A program made the translations under genes and the position numbers. A DNA stretch of 64,000 nt from Sphingobacterium haloxyli. Its GTDB lineage: Bacteria > Bacteroidota > Bacteroidia > Sphingobacteriales > Sphingobacteriaceae. The notes under the pieces are model-generated. The model ran no database searches and was not told the origin of the DNA. It was given only the letters and a program-made list of their open reading frames with translations. Positions within the stretch are counted from its first letter, which is position 1, and each line of letters begins with the position of its first letter. Below are positions 25,214-34,935 of this stretch, piece by piece. The DNA is taken from assembly GCF_002980525.1 (NCBI RefSeq), contig NZ_PVBQ01000008.1, positions 170,996 through 234,995 of the forward strand. The letters run 5' to 3'.

Positions 25214-27250
25214 TTAAAAGCTCATCCGTTGTATTCGTATAGCATTCAATATCGCTAATAATGCTACGCCAACATCGGCAAACACCGCTTCCCACATTGT
25301 CGCTAATCCGCCTGCTCCTAGAACCAGAACAATAGCTTTTATACCGAAAGCTAATCCGATATTTTGCCAAACAATTTTCCTGGTTTGTTTACCAATGTTA
25401 ATCGCCACCGGTATCTTACTTGGTTTATCGTCCTGGATAACCACATCCGCTGTTTCGATCGCGGCGTTGCTTCCTAGTCCGCCCATAGCAATACCGACGT
25501 CGCTCAAAGCGATTACCGGAGCATCGTTCATACCGTCTCCAACAAAAGCAACACTTTCGCCTCGCGTCTTGATTTCCTTTACTTTGTTTACTTTATCTTC
25601 TGGCAACATGTCGCCGAAAGCATTTGAAATTCCCAGTGCTTCGGCAACGTGCTCGACAACAGTGCTCTTATCTCCGCTCAACATGGTTGGTTTTACACCA
25701 AGCGACTTCAATTTATCAATAGTCAGCCTGGAATCCGCTTTGACACTATCAGCAATCGTGATGTAGCCAACAAATTTATTATCGTAAGCAATGGCAATAG
25801 TCGTATAAACGATGGTATTGGGATTTAAGTCGTGTTGGATTCCAAATTTCGCCATCAGTTTGAAATTTCCAACCAACAGGTTTTTTCCACCGATAGTGGT
25901 TTTTAATCCTTGGCCAGGGATCTCTTCCGTATTTTCCAACTTAATTTCACTGTTTGGCTTTCCGACATATTCGTGAATAGCTGTTGCTATAGGGTGTGTG
26001 CTATGGCTTTCCAAAACATTGACCATCTGAAGAATCTCACGCTCTTCAAATTCCGCATTAATATTCACTTCGCGGACTTTAAAAACACCTCTCGTCATTG
26101 TTCCCGTCTTGTCCATTACCACGTTCTGGATGTTGGCCAAAGTATCTAAAAAATTGCTACCTTTTATCAAGATACCATTCCTGCTTGCAGCCCCGATACC
26201 ACCAAAATATCCTAAAGGGATCGAAATAACCAACGCACAAGGGCAAGAAATAACCAAGAACACCAAAGCCCTATACAACCAATCGGTGAATACGTAATCC
26301 GAAACAAATAATACAGGTAGGAGCGCGATTCCAATGGCGAGGAACACGACGATAGGTGTGTATATTCTGGCAAATTTACGGATAAATAATTCCGTCGGTG
26401 CTTTTTGAGAAGTAGCGTGTTGCACCAATGTCAAAATCTTACTTAACTTGCTATCCGTATACGCCGCTGTAACCTTTACCTGACTGACAGTATTTAGATT
26501 TATCATCCCTGCTAAAACTGTTTCTCCTTTACTTTTGGTGTCAGGTTTACTTTCCCCCGTGAGTGCGGCGGTGTCGAATGAAGCAGAATCAGATAACAGT
26601 GTCCCATCCAAACCCAATTTGTCACCGGGTTTTAGCATTATAATTTCGTCGATATCCACCGTTTCCGCATTTACCATTTCAGGCTCTTTATTTCTTATAA
26701 CCCATACCTTATCAGGTCTTTGATCTAGCAATGATTTGATGTTCAGCTTCGCCCTCGAAACGGCCATACTTTGAAACACTTCTCCGACGCTATAAAATAA
26801 CATTACGGCAACACCTTCCGGATACTCGCCTATAGCAAACGCGCCAATTGTTGCGATACCCATTAGAAGAAATTCCGAAAAGATGTCCCCTTTGTTTATG
26901 CTTTCTACAGCTTCTTTGAGCACAGGCACACCCACGGGAATATAGGCAATCACATACCAGATAATCCTAACCCCGCCTGTAAACCATCTCTGTGTCTCCA
27001 CATAATCCATGGCAAGCCCCATAAGTAATAGCGTTGTAGAAATGAATGCAGGCAGAAACATCTTGAAAATACTATTGTTATGACTTGCATGCTTATGCCC
27101 ATCATTGCTGTACTCTTTCCGAACATGCTTTGTACTACAACAACTATCATCCTGTAGCGTTTCTTCCACACCTTCTTTAGTGTGTGTGTTTTCTTCCTGC
27201 GAGCAACAGCGCTGCCGGCCCTGCATGTCATTAGTCTGTTTATCTGCCAT
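25214..27250 (-). CDS. heavy-metal translocating P-type ATPase (P1B; Zn/Cd/Pb type likely)
   Basis: A 678-residue P1B ATPase exporting divalent heavy metals. Instead of an HMA domain, the first ~60 residues are rich in Cys and His (RQRCCSQ, DDSCCSTKH, DGHKHASH). The membrane metal site is SCPCALVIS, the phosphorylated Asp lies in DKTGTMTRG, and the hinge is GDGMNDAPVIA. The last helix region ends WEAVFADVGVALLAILNAIR, as in ZntA/CadA. I start at the Met of MADKQTNDMQ (27250); the open frame extends 23 codons further but that part is not family-like. Substrate Zn/Cd is inferred from CPC and the C-terminus. No adjacent MerR/ArsR regulator is seen. Confidence 0.9.
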   Translation of the reverse strand: MADKQTNDMQGRQRCCSQEENTHTKEGVEETLQDDSCCSTKHVRKEYSNDGHKHASHNNSIFKMFLPAFISTTLLLMGLAMDYVETQRWFTGGVRIIWYVIAYIPVGVPVLKEAVESINKGDIFSEFLLMGIATIGAFAIGEYPEGVAVMLFYSVGEVFQSMAVSRAKLNIKSLLDQRPDKVWVIRNKEPEMVNAETVDIDEIIMLKPGDKLGLDGTLLSDSASFDTAALTGESKPDTKSKGETVLAGMINLNTVSQVKVTAAYTDSKLSKILTLVQHATSQKAPTELFIRKFARIYTPIVVFLAIGIALLPVLFVSDYVFTDWLYRALVFLVISCPCALVISIPLGYFGGIGAASRNGILIKGSNFLDTLANIQNVVMDKTGTMTRGVFKVREVNINAEFEEREILQMVNVLESHSTHPIATAIHEYVGKPNSEIKLENTEEIPGQGLKTTIGGKNLLVGNFKLMAKFGIQHDLNPNTIVYTTIAIAYDNKFVGYITIADSVKADSRLTIDKLKSLGVKPTMLSGDKSTVVEHVAEALGISNAFGDMLPEDKVNKVKEIKTRGESVAFVGDGMNDAPVIALSDVGIAMGGLGSNAAIETADVVIQDDKPSKIPVAINIGKQTRKIVWQNIGLAFGIKAIVLVLGAGGLATMWEAVFADVGVALLAILNAIRIQRMSF

Positions 27251-27471
27251 TATTAAGAATCTTTCAACACCAGCCAAAATCGTAGCTTCGTATTCTACGA
27301 AGTTACAAAAGAAGAACATACAATACTAACCTTCCGTTTACCAGAAAGAAACGGAAAACTTCAAGCGGACAAAAAGGAATGTACTGGATGATTTTATCAG
27401 GATTCAAATATTTTTTCCTATATTTCCGACGAAACACAATATTGAATTTTGAACTTTATAAAACATCTAAA

Positions 27472-28320
27472 ATGAATAATCTGGAATTTAATGATATTCA
27501 GCAACATTGGGATAATTTTGTTTCCGCAGCTATTGCATGGGCGCCGAGAATCCTAACAGGATTTGTTTCCGCTCTCCTCATATACTTGATCGGCTCTTGG
27601 TTGATTAGGTTTATAAAACGGATGGCGGAGAAGACATTTCAAAGACGTCAGATGGATATATCGCTTCAACGTTTTCTCCTCAACCTTATCAACTGGGGAC
27701 TCAACATTCTTCTGTTTATTGTGGTGGTTACGCAGCTTGGTGTCCAGACCTCTGCTTTTGTAGCAATGATCGGTGCAGCCGGACTAGCCATTGGATTAGC
27801 CCTACAGGGGTCATTGGCAAATTTTGCTGGAGGAATATTGATTCTGGTGCTCAAGCCTTTCAAAATTGGAGACTATATCTCATCCGACACCGGCGTATCA
27901 GGCACCGTACAAGAGATAGATATTTTTAATACAAAACTCACTACCCCCCAAAACCAACTAGTTGTCGTCCCCAACGGGCCAATGTCGAATAGCAGTATAA
28001 CCAATTACACCCAGCTCGGGACGCGAAGAACATGGTTTGACATAGGAGTATCATATGGTGCTAATTTAAAAGACGCAAAGGAATTATTGTTAGCTGTAAT
28101 CGATAAAAATGAATACGCGATGAAAGAACCAGCGCCCCAAGTTGTTGTTACCGAGCTTGGAGACAGTGCCGTCAATCTATCGATACGAGTGACTACCACT
28201 AACGAACATTTCTGGACCATGAACGAACAGTTGATCATCGATTGTAAAGCTGCACTGGATAGTGCCGGAATTGAGATCCCCTTCCCTCAACGAGATATCC
28301 ACATCCGAAAAGAAGGCTAA
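27472..28320 (+). CDS. mechanosensitive channel of the MscS family
   Basis: A 282-residue small-conductance mechanosensitive channel. Transmembrane helices lie near 20-40, 62-82 and 85-110; the pore helix is glycine/alanine-rich (MIGAAGLAIGLALQGSLANFAGG). The cytoplasmic beta domain shows GDYISSDTGVSGTVQEIDIFNT and VVVPNGPMSNSSITNY. Length and topology match E. coli MscS. The start ATG at 27472 is chosen; the open frame extends to 27379. It releases solutes on hypo-osmotic shock. A DUF389 gene follows after 33 bp in the same direction. Confidence 0.93.
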   Translation: MNNLEFNDIQQHWDNFVSAAIAWAPRILTGFVSALLIYLIGSWLIRFIKRMAEKTFQRRQMDISLQRFLLNLINWGLNILLFIVVVTQLGVQTSAFVAMIGAAGLAIGLALQGSLANFAGGILILVLKPFKIGDYISSDTGVSGTVQEIDIFNTKLTTPQNQLVVVPNGPMSNSSITNYTQLGTRRTWFDIGVSYGANLKDAKELLLAVIDKNEYAMKEPAPQVVVTELGDSAVNLSIRVTTTNEHFWTMNEQLIIDCKAALDSAGIEIPFPQRDIHIRKEG

Positions 28321-28353
28321 GGCAAATTTTGATCTTACGGTGTAGCGAAAAAC

Positions 28354-29664
28354 ATGATGATAAATTTTATACGTTTCTTTGATCTCCACCAGGGAGAAGA
28401 TAAGAAGGAAACCGTGCTGGAGAGCGTCGTCACCAACATCTCCTTCCGGGGTTCCAATGCTTGGATTCTGGCCTGTGCCATCGTGATTGCGTCAATCGGA
28501 CTGAATGTCAATTCGACTGCCGTCATTATCGGAGCCATGTTAATTTCCCCGCTTATGGGACCAATTGTGGGAGCAGGCTTTGCGTTAGGGACATTTGATT
28601 TTCCGCTCCTGAAAAAGTCAATCAAGAATCTATTGATAGCAACAGGAATTAGTCTGGTTGTATCATTCCTATATTTCACCCTTAGCCCTTTTAAAGAAGC
28701 GCAATCGGAACTCTTGGCACGTATTTCCCCAAACATCTACGATGTACTTATCGCATTCTTCGGTGGCGTTGTTGGCGTCATCGCGATTACCAGGGTAAAT
28801 AAAGGCAACCCGATACCGGGGGTGGCAATTGCAACTGCGCTGATGCCCCCCCTCTGTACAGCGGGCTATGGGCTTGCCATTGGAAATCTAAGCTATTTCG
28901 CAGGTGCGTTATACTTATACATCATAAACTGCGTATTTATCTGTCTGGCGACATTTGTCATTGTTAAATACCTCCGTTATCCCAAGATGCATTACGTGGA
29001 TAAGCAACGAGAGAAACGTATTACTCAGATGATAACAGTTATCACATTAGTACTGGTTGGCCCAAGCCTGTACTTTGCCTACACCATGATACAACAACGA
29101 AAATACACGAACAAGGTAGAGCTTTTTATTCAGCAGGAACTAACGGAAAAAGGGTATACTATTATTTATGAGCGACTCCTGCAAAACCGTTCGCCCAAGC
29201 AGTTGGAACTCGCCTTTTTGGCAAAGAAATTCAGTAATAGAGAGATCGATGCACTTTCGCAATCTATGAAATCATTTGGTATAGAAAATACGGAGTTGGT
29301 TATACGACAGGATAGTCTTGACATCCGGTCAAGTATTTTGAACGAAATCAATCAACGAAATATATCTGTCAACGAAAAAGATCTAACCATCCGCGCGCTT
29401 AACAATAAATTAGCAAGCTATGAATTGGACAATGGAAGGCTTCAAAGTGATCTATCCATCCTTTTTCCAGAGATAGAAGATTATAGCATAGGCGTTCAAA
29501 GCCGATATGTAGACGCCGATAGCATATCGAAGCATATCGCATTTATATATGCAACAAAAGAATCGTTAGCGGAAGAACAGGCGAATAAACTGAGGCAGTG
29601 GGTTAAAAACCAGTTCCCACTTGATAGTATCAATCTTATACAAAGGAGGATAACGCAGGATTAG
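28354..29664 (+). CDS. DUF389 domain membrane protein
   Basis: A 436-residue protein. Residues ~40-230 contain the DUF389 / TIGR00341 membrane domain: NVNSTAVIIGAMLISPLMGPIVGAGFALG and TRVNKGNPIPGVAIATALMPPLCTAGYGLAIGN, with about six transmembrane helices. The C-terminal ~200 residues form a soluble domain with a helical segment (NEINQRNISVNEKDL). The function is not established. Co-directional with the MscS gene 33 bp upstream. Confidence 0.88.
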   Translation: MMINFIRFFDLHQGEDKKETVLESVVTNISFRGSNAWILACAIVIASIGLNVNSTAVIIGAMLISPLMGPIVGAGFALGTFDFPLLKKSIKNLLIATGISLVVSFLYFTLSPFKEAQSELLARISPNIYDVLIAFFGGVVGVIAITRVNKGNPIPGVAIATALMPPLCTAGYGLAIGNLSYFAGALYLYIINCVFICLATFVIVKYLRYPKMHYVDKQREKRITQMITVITLVLVGPSLYFAYTMIQQRKYTNKVELFIQQELTEKGYTIIYERLLQNRSPKQLELAFLAKKFSNREIDALSQSMKSFGIENTELVIRQDSLDIRSSILNEINQRNISVNEKDLTIRALNNKLASYELDNGRLQSDLSILFPEIEDYSIGVQSRYVDADSISKHIAFIYATKESLAEEQANKLRQWVKNQFPLDSINLIQRRITQD

Positions 29665-29750
29665 AAATTTACCTGCCCGACACGGCAGAAGCCCGTATCA
29701 AAAAGTGTTAAAAACTTTCGTGAAGTTTTAAGAATCGTACCATGAAAGTT

Positions 29751-29781
29751 TTGCTTTGCAAAGTCGAAACTCTATATTTGC
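29751..29781 (+). promoter_or_regulatory. Bacteroidota-type promoter of uppP
   Basis: TTTG (29751-29754), exactly 19 nt, then TATATTTG (29774-29781). Both boxes match the Bacteroidota consensus, in the 186-bp gap before uppP; initiation near 29786. Confidence 0.75.
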
Positions 29782-29850
29782 CACAGTTTTTTATATGGCA
29801 AAAACATCTTTTTGCCACCTTCACCTTTATCAATCAAGATAAGCAGAATA

Positions 29851-30669
29851 ATGGATATTTTTAAAGCGATTATTGTAGGTATTGTACAGGGACTAACAGA
29901 ATTCCTACCCGTATCTTCCAGCGGTCACATCATTATAGCTCAAGAAATCTTAGGACTTGACTATGGTGATGAGGATAACCTGTTGTTTGCCGTAATGCTG
30001 CACGGCGCAACGGCCTTGAGCACACTCGTGGTGTTTCGAAAGGATATTTATAATATCCTTAAAGGTTTGTTAGCGTTCCGAAAAAACGAATCGTTGAGCT
30101 TTGCCATATCGATACTGGTATCCATGGTTCCTGCGGTGATTGTCGGACTTTTCTTTATCGATACCTTGGAACAATTGTTTTCCAACCTTCTTGTTGTAGG
30201 GTGTTCTTTACTTGCTACATCGCTTTTACTATTGTTTGCAAGTAAAAAAAGAAACCAGGGAAAAGCTATTAATACGGTAAGGGCCTTCGTTATTGGTATC
30301 GGCCAAATGTTGGCGGCGGTATTCCCCGGTCTGTCACGCTCCGGCACTACGATTTCCACAGCCCTCCTTATGGGGACCGATAAAGATAAAGCTGCAAGAT
30401 TTTCGTTTCTCATGGTGTTGCCACTTATTATCGGAGCAACAATAAAAAAGATCTTTGAAACGTCCTCAATAAGCCAGCCAGAAGTAATAGAACAAGCAAC
30501 CACCATGACTATCCCTGCTTTGAGTCTTGGATTTTTGGCAGCTTTTTTAGCCGGACTGTGTGCTTGTAGTTGGATGATAAAACTCATCCGAAACGCAAAA
30601 CTCTATTATTTCTCAATTTATTGTGCGTTAGTAGGTACCGCCGTAATAACCTATGCATTGATTAGTTAA
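29851..30669 (+). CDS. uppP: undecaprenyl-diphosphate phosphatase
   Basis: A 272-residue integral membrane phosphatase (UppP/BacA) that recycles undecaprenyl diphosphate to the monophosphate carrier for peptidoglycan and other wall polymers. Signature motifs: IVQGLTEFLPVSSSGHIII (first conserved loop with the catalytic Glu and Ser) and FPGLSRSGTTISTALLMG (second loop, Arg). About eight transmembrane helices. The start at 29851 gives the normal family length. It has its own promoter upstream. Confidence 0.97.
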   Translation: MDIFKAIIVGIVQGLTEFLPVSSSGHIIIAQEILGLDYGDEDNLLFAVMLHGATALSTLVVFRKDIYNILKGLLAFRKNESLSFAISILVSMVPAVIVGLFFIDTLEQLFSNLLVVGCSLLATSLLLLFASKKRNQGKAINTVRAFVIGIGQMLAAVFPGLSRSGTTISTALLMGTDKDKAARFSFLMVLPLIIGATIKKIFETSSISQPEVIEQATTMTIPALSLGFLAAFLAGLCACSWMIKLIRNAKLYYFSIYCALVGTAVITYALIS

Positions 30670-30680
30670 CGCACAATAGT

Positions 30681-31358
30681 CTATAAAAATGACTTGATAT
30701 GGTCATTATACCCATATATCGCCAAGATATCTCCTTTTTCCAAGACGGTATCAGGACGAGGTACACCGTGTAATACAGTCGTAACAATATTTTTTCCGAA
30801 AGATGTTCGTTGTTCAGTGTTCTTCAATATTGTTAATACCAACAGTTCGTACCTTTCACGGAAACCAATTTCCTGTACCGACTTTCCTACGTATTTGTCT
30901 GGAACAACAACTTCAACTATGGAATAGTTGCTGTTAAGTTCGAAGGAATCGATAAGCCCTGTCATGCTCAGGCGCTTCGACCACCGCTCTGCCGATTCCT
31001 CTTCGGGGTGCGCGATCTCCGTGATGCCCAGTGCACCCAAGACCTTTTCATGCAAACGGTTAACCGCCCGGCTGATTAAACGTTTCACTTGCGCTTCCTT
31101 ACATAATGCAGACACCATTATATTGGCCCCTTCATCTTCTCCTATAGCTACAATAACTACATCGGTATTTTTTAAGGGAAGCGTATTGAATGCCACTTCG
31201 TCGGTAGCATCCAAGCAGACGGTGTGCGTAATTTTTTCTTTAAGCGCCGTAATCTTTTCTATTCGCTGATCGACGCCGATGACCTCATTACCCTGCGTTG
31301 TCAGCTTTTCCGCTAGCGAGGAACCAAAATTCCCCAATCCTATTACGATAAATTTCAT
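30681..31358 (-). CDS. TrkA/KtrA-type potassium uptake regulatory subunit
   Basis: A 225-residue cytoplasmic RCK protein. RCK_N is a Rossmann domain with GLGNFGSSLAEKL at residue 7 and VDQRIEKITALK; residues ~135-225 are the RCK_C domain. In KtrA-like systems RCK_N binds ATP/ADP and RCK_C can bind c-di-AMP. It gates the TrkH-type channel encoded just before it on this strand (90 bp apart). The small size and single RCK pair mark it as KtrA rather than duplicated TrkA. Confidence 0.92.
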   Translation of the reverse strand: MKFIVIGLGNFGSSLAEKLTTQGNEVIGVDQRIEKITALKEKITHTVCLDATDEVAFNTLPLKNTDVVIVAIGEDEGANIMVSALCKEAQVKRLISRAVNRLHEKVLGALGITEIAHPEEESAERWSKRLSMTGLIDSFELNSNYSIVEVVVPDKYVGKSVQEIGFRERYELLVLTILKNTEQRTSFGKNIVTTVLHGVPRPDTVLEKGDILAIYGYNDHIKSFL

Positions 31359-31447
31359 CTTTGTACTTTTTTAATGGTTGACGAGCGCTCGGCGTGAGTA
31401 ATTACGTTCTTCGTACCGATATGCTCTATATCTCGGTTTCATAAATC

Positions 31448-32827
31448 TTAATATATAGTAAGCTCTTCAGGAGCGTACCGATAATGTGTGTATTTTACTT
31501 TTTTGATGAACGCGATGAGCACCGATAACATCGTTACTCTTCCCACAAACATCGTCAAAATTAAGATCACTTTGCTCTCTGTGACAAACTCACTTGTTAC
31601 ACCTAGGGAAAGCCCCACAGTGCTATAGGCAGAAAAACACTCAAAAGCCACTTCCAACAACGGACGGGTAGGCTCAAAAAAGGAAATCGAGAAAATCGCC
31701 ATCCCGATGGTGAAAAGCGAAAGGAACATGGTTGCAAACGCTCTTTGTATGGATATAGTACTAATCTCTCTCCCAAAAACCTCTGTCCGGTCCTTGCCTT
31801 TTGCCAGGCTCAATATGTTCAGGACTGCTACAGCTAAGGTACTGGTTTTAATACCTCCGCCGGTAGAGTTAGGAGAGGCTCCTACCCACATTAACAGCAT
31901 GACAAAGATAATCGTTGAGAATTGCAACGCGCCAAAGTCTATGCTGTTAAAACCGGCTGTCCTCGGTGTCGTGGCAGTAGAAAAGGCAATGACTAATTTT
32001 CCAACCCCCTCATGAGCAGCAAGCACGTTCCCGTATTCATTAATATAGACAACTAAAGTGGCAAATAGCGTAACGATACCTGTTGTGACCAGATTAATCT
32101 TACTATTGATGTTTAATACCCAAGGACGATGAAAGCGACCCTTCAATGTCCATTTCCCGATAAGCTGTTTATACACGTGCTTCAAATACTGAAGAACGTT
32201 TACGACAATAGGAAATCCCAACCCTCCAAAAATATAGATCAAGGATATAAGAAGCTGTAGGCTGTAGTTATGCACAATGGCATCATCCATCAATCCGTTC
32301 GACATGGTGGAAAATCCCGCATTACAGAAAGAAGATATGGCATGGAAAAGTGAATAAAATATACGGCTGCCATAAGACATTCCCGTGTTGTCGCCCAAAC
32401 TCCAAAATATACCTATAGCTCCAATGATTTCTATACCTAATGTAACCCAGACCGTTCGCCGCAGCAGCACAAAAACTTCTGACATCCGCTGCGTGTTCGA
32501 ATATGCGCCCACGGCTAACTGATTCTCATAGGTACTTCCTCCCTTGAGGAAATAACTAAACAACGCTGCGAACGAGAGAATGCCTATTCCGCCAGCCTGA
32601 ATAAGGAGCATAATAGTGAGCTGCCCCCAAAATGTAAAGTGGGTTGCCGTGTCCACCACGATCAGCCCTGTAACGCAAACAGCGCTGGTTGAGGTAAAAA
32701 GCGCATCAATCCACGACAATGGCTGGTGTAATGCCCACGGTAATTTCAATAGGCAAGTACCCGCCATGATAAGAAGCAAAAAGCTAGAAATGAATAACTG
32801 CGCGGGGTTATAGAAACGTTTCTTCAC
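31448..32827 (-). CDS. TrkH/KtrB-type potassium channel subunit
   Basis: A 459-residue membrane protein of the Trk/Ktr/HKT superfamily with four M1-P-M2 repeats. The selectivity-filter turns are TSTSAVCVTGLIVVD, AISSFCNAGFSTMS, TTPRTAGFNS and AYSTVGLSLGV, each with its Gly. The length resembles KtrB. It forms the channel with the KtrA-type protein encoded downstream on the same strand and presumably takes up K+ (possibly Na+-driven). Confidence 0.94.
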   Translation of the reverse strand: MKKRFYNPAQLFISSFLLLIMAGTCLLKLPWALHQPLSWIDALFTSTSAVCVTGLIVVDTATHFTFWGQLTIMLLIQAGGIGILSFAALFSYFLKGGSTYENQLAVGAYSNTQRMSEVFVLLRRTVWVTLGIEIIGAIGIFWSLGDNTGMSYGSRIFYSLFHAISSFCNAGFSTMSNGLMDDAIVHNYSLQLLISLIYIFGGLGFPIVVNVLQYLKHVYKQLIGKWTLKGRFHRPWVLNINSKINLVTTGIVTLFATLVVYINEYGNVLAAHEGVGKLVIAFSTATTPRTAGFNSIDFGALQFSTIIFVMLLMWVGASPNSTGGGIKTSTLAVAVLNILSLAKGKDRTEVFGREISTISIQRAFATMFLSLFTIGMAIFSISFFEPTRPLLEVAFECFSAYSTVGLSLGVTSEFVTESKVILILTMFVGRVTMLSVLIAFIKKVKYTHYRYAPEELTIY

Positions 32828-32987
32828 AATATTTTAAAATGCGGGGTAAAGCTAAAGTTTTTTTCCTTTAATCTCAAAATTGTCGAACCTGTTCCTTCGT
32901 TGAAATAATTCACCTTTGAATAATACGGTCGCTCGATAGAGTCGCTCGATAGATATGTTTGGGCTCCCCTGCCCTAGCTCATATCTA

Positions 32988-33377
32988 TCAGATGGAAGAT
33001 GTGCCCGTGGGAAGCGACCGGCAACGATCGTTAGCCGTTATCGTATAAATTAATGCTCCTAATGCATAGAAAGGCACATCCCAGACATCGGCGGTCATCC
33101 TTTCATTCCATAAAGGAAGTATTATTTCAAATAAGACCGATACCAGCAGGAAACATGCAAATACGTGCGATAGTGGCAGGGTATAAGCGGGATTTTGATA
33201 AATCAGTTTCCTTTCCCAACCTATCAGCGGTAATACAATGGGCATAAATAAGATCGGATCAAGGTAGCTGTCTATAATAGGAAGTGAGACCTTCGCTACT
33301 TTCTGTGCATATTGGTGCATTAAGAATAGAATGGAAGATACAGTAAAAAGCAAAGTTAGCTTTCGGTTCACATTCAT
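32988..33377 (-). CDS. small membrane protein, coupled to an 81-aa membrane protein
   Basis: A 129-residue protein with three or four hydrophobic helices (LLFTVSSILFLMHQY, PILFMPIVLPLIGW, HVFACFLLVSVLFEIILPL, WDVPFYALGALIYTI). I do not recognise the family with confidence; it resembles small uncharacterised Bacteroidota integral proteins. The start at 33377 overlaps the stop of the upstream 81-residue ORF in the pattern ATGA, so translation is coupled; the open frame extends upstream but that part reads as noise. Function unknown. Confidence 0.6.
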   Translation of the reverse strand: MNVNRKLTLLFTVSSILFLMHQYAQKVAKVSLPIIDSYLDPILFMPIVLPLIGWERKLIYQNPAYTLPLSHVFACFLLVSVLFEIILPLWNERMTADVWDVPFYALGALIYTITANDRCRSLPTGTSSI

Positions 33378-33619
33378 AACGCGATTAGAAAAACAAGCAA
33401 CAATACTACTAACAGTACGGGGGAGAACAACAATAATAAGAACAATACAGGGAGTTTCAGTACAAATATCAAAATCTGTAAAAGAACCGGCTGACCTTTT
33501 TTGGGACGGACCCAATTTTCCAACCGCTTATAAGCGGTTGATATGACTTCCCATATTTCCTCCCTTATTGTTTGTTTTTCAGGTATATTCTGATTTTCTT
33601 CCCCTCTATTCCTCTGCAT
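33374..33619 (-). CDS. small single-helix-rich membrane protein
   Basis: An 81-residue protein with a charged N-terminus (RNRGEENQNIPEKQTIREEIW) and one long C-terminal hydrophobic stretch (LLQILIFVLKLPVLFLLLLFSPVLLVVLLLVFL), enough for one or two transmembrane helices. Its start lies 14 bp inside the end of the dicarboxylate symporter gene and its stop overlaps the next start (ATGA), so it lies in an operon of three. Function unknown. Confidence 0.55.
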   Translation of the reverse strand: MQRNRGEENQNIPEKQTIREEIWEVISTAYKRLENWVRPKKGQPVLLQILIFVLKLPVLFLLLLFSPVLLVVLLLVFLIAL

Positions 33620-34922
33620 TTGGTTTTATATATGTAGCATTACTTCGTTGGAGCGTTGTCCGGCCCATTCCAAATCTATTCATTAATAGAGCAACCATAG
33701 AATCACCCGATATATTGGTAGCTGTCCTCAGCATATCCAAAGGTCTATCAACGGCGAAAATCAAGGCTATACCCGCGGGATTAACACCAATGGATTCCAA
33801 TACAATGACTAGCATTAGGATTCCCGCTCCGGGCACGGCCGCCGCACCAATAGAGGCCAATGTTGATGTTGCAATTACACTTAGCTGTTGTGCAATAGTA
33901 AGGTCGTACCCCATTACCTGTGCGATAAAGACTGCAGCGACCCCTTGATACAGGCACGTCCCGTCCATGTTGATCGTGGCTCCAACAGGAAGGACAAAGC
34001 TTAATACTTCTTTCCTTATATGCAAGTTCTCCTTCGCACATTCCATCGTTACAGGAAGCGTAGCGGCGCTCGAACTCGTCGAAAAACCTAGAAGCTGCGC
34101 AGGTAAAATGCCCTTAAAGAATTTAAAGGGATTCATCTTTCCAAAGGAATAAATTATTATTGAATAAATGCCGTACACCAATACCAGCAAACCTAGTATT
34201 ACGGTAACAGCATACATACCCAAAGCCTTAAACATATCTATAGAAGGAGCTTCTGCGATAAGCGTGATAATAAGAGCGAACACTCCGTAAGGCGCGAACA
34301 TCATTATGATATCGACGATCTTTAACACGACAGCATATCCTGAGTCGAGTACGTTTTTAAGCCCTCGTATATGATCGATTGGCAATGATATCATTGCGAT
34401 TCCTACCAACAGACTAAAAAATATAACTTGGAGCATATTGCCGTTTGAAGTTGTCGCATGAAAGATATTCTCCGGAACAATATCGACAATTACCTGTAAA
34501 GGTCCTCTTTCCCCTTTTACTTCGTTAGCTTGTTCCACTTTTTCTCCTACCTCTCCGCCAAACGACTGTAACATCTCTTGCCGGGTATCTTCAGAAATAA
34601 AGTTGCCCGGCTCAATAATATTAACCATGCCCAGTCCAATAGTAACAGCAATGAAAGTAGTCAGGATATATAAACCAAAGGTTCGAAGTCCAAGACTAGA
34701 AAGTTGTGTCACATCTTTCAGATCAGAAATACCTTTAATTAATGACACGATGATTAGCGGTATAGCAATCAATTTCAATAGGTTAATAAAAATAGTGCCG
34801 AAGGGTTTTATCCAATCGGAGACAAGTTCTCTTCCACCGTCAAATTGGATACACAACGCCCCGAACAATATCCCTGCGACAATTCCGATCAATATCTGCC
34901 AGTGTAACGCTATTTTCTTCAT
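33606..34922 (-). CDS. dicarboxylate/amino acid:cation symporter (DAACS, GltP-type)
   Basis: A 438-residue Na+/H+-coupled symporter for glutamate, aspartate or C4-dicarboxylates (GltP/GltPh fold). Hairpin and substrate-site motifs are clear: TSSSAATLPVTMECAKENL (HP1, Ser-rich), GATINMDGTCLYQGVAAVFIAQ (TM7 NMDGT) and an HP2 region GIALIFAVDRPLDMLRTATNISGDS with the Asp and Asn of the binding site. About eight TM helices. Two small membrane protein genes follow, each overlapping the previous gene. Confidence 0.95.
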   Translation of the reverse strand: MKKIALHWQILIGIVAGILFGALCIQFDGGRELVSDWIKPFGTIFINLLKLIAIPLIIVSLIKGISDLKDVTQLSSLGLRTFGLYILTTFIAVTIGLGMVNIIEPGNFISEDTRQEMLQSFGGEVGEKVEQANEVKGERGPLQVIVDIVPENIFHATTSNGNMLQVIFFSLLVGIAMISLPIDHIRGLKNVLDSGYAVVLKIVDIIMMFAPYGVFALIITLIAEAPSIDMFKALGMYAVTVILGLLVLVYGIYSIIIYSFGKMNPFKFFKGILPAQLLGFSTSSSAATLPVTMECAKENLHIRKEVLSFVLPVGATINMDGTCLYQGVAAVFIAQVMGYDLTIAQQLSVIATSTLASIGAAAVPGAGILMLVIVLESIGVNPAGIALIFAVDRPLDMLRTATNISGDSMVALLMNRFGMGRTTLQRSNATYIKPNAEE

Positions 34923-34935
34923 GTATAATTTTTAG

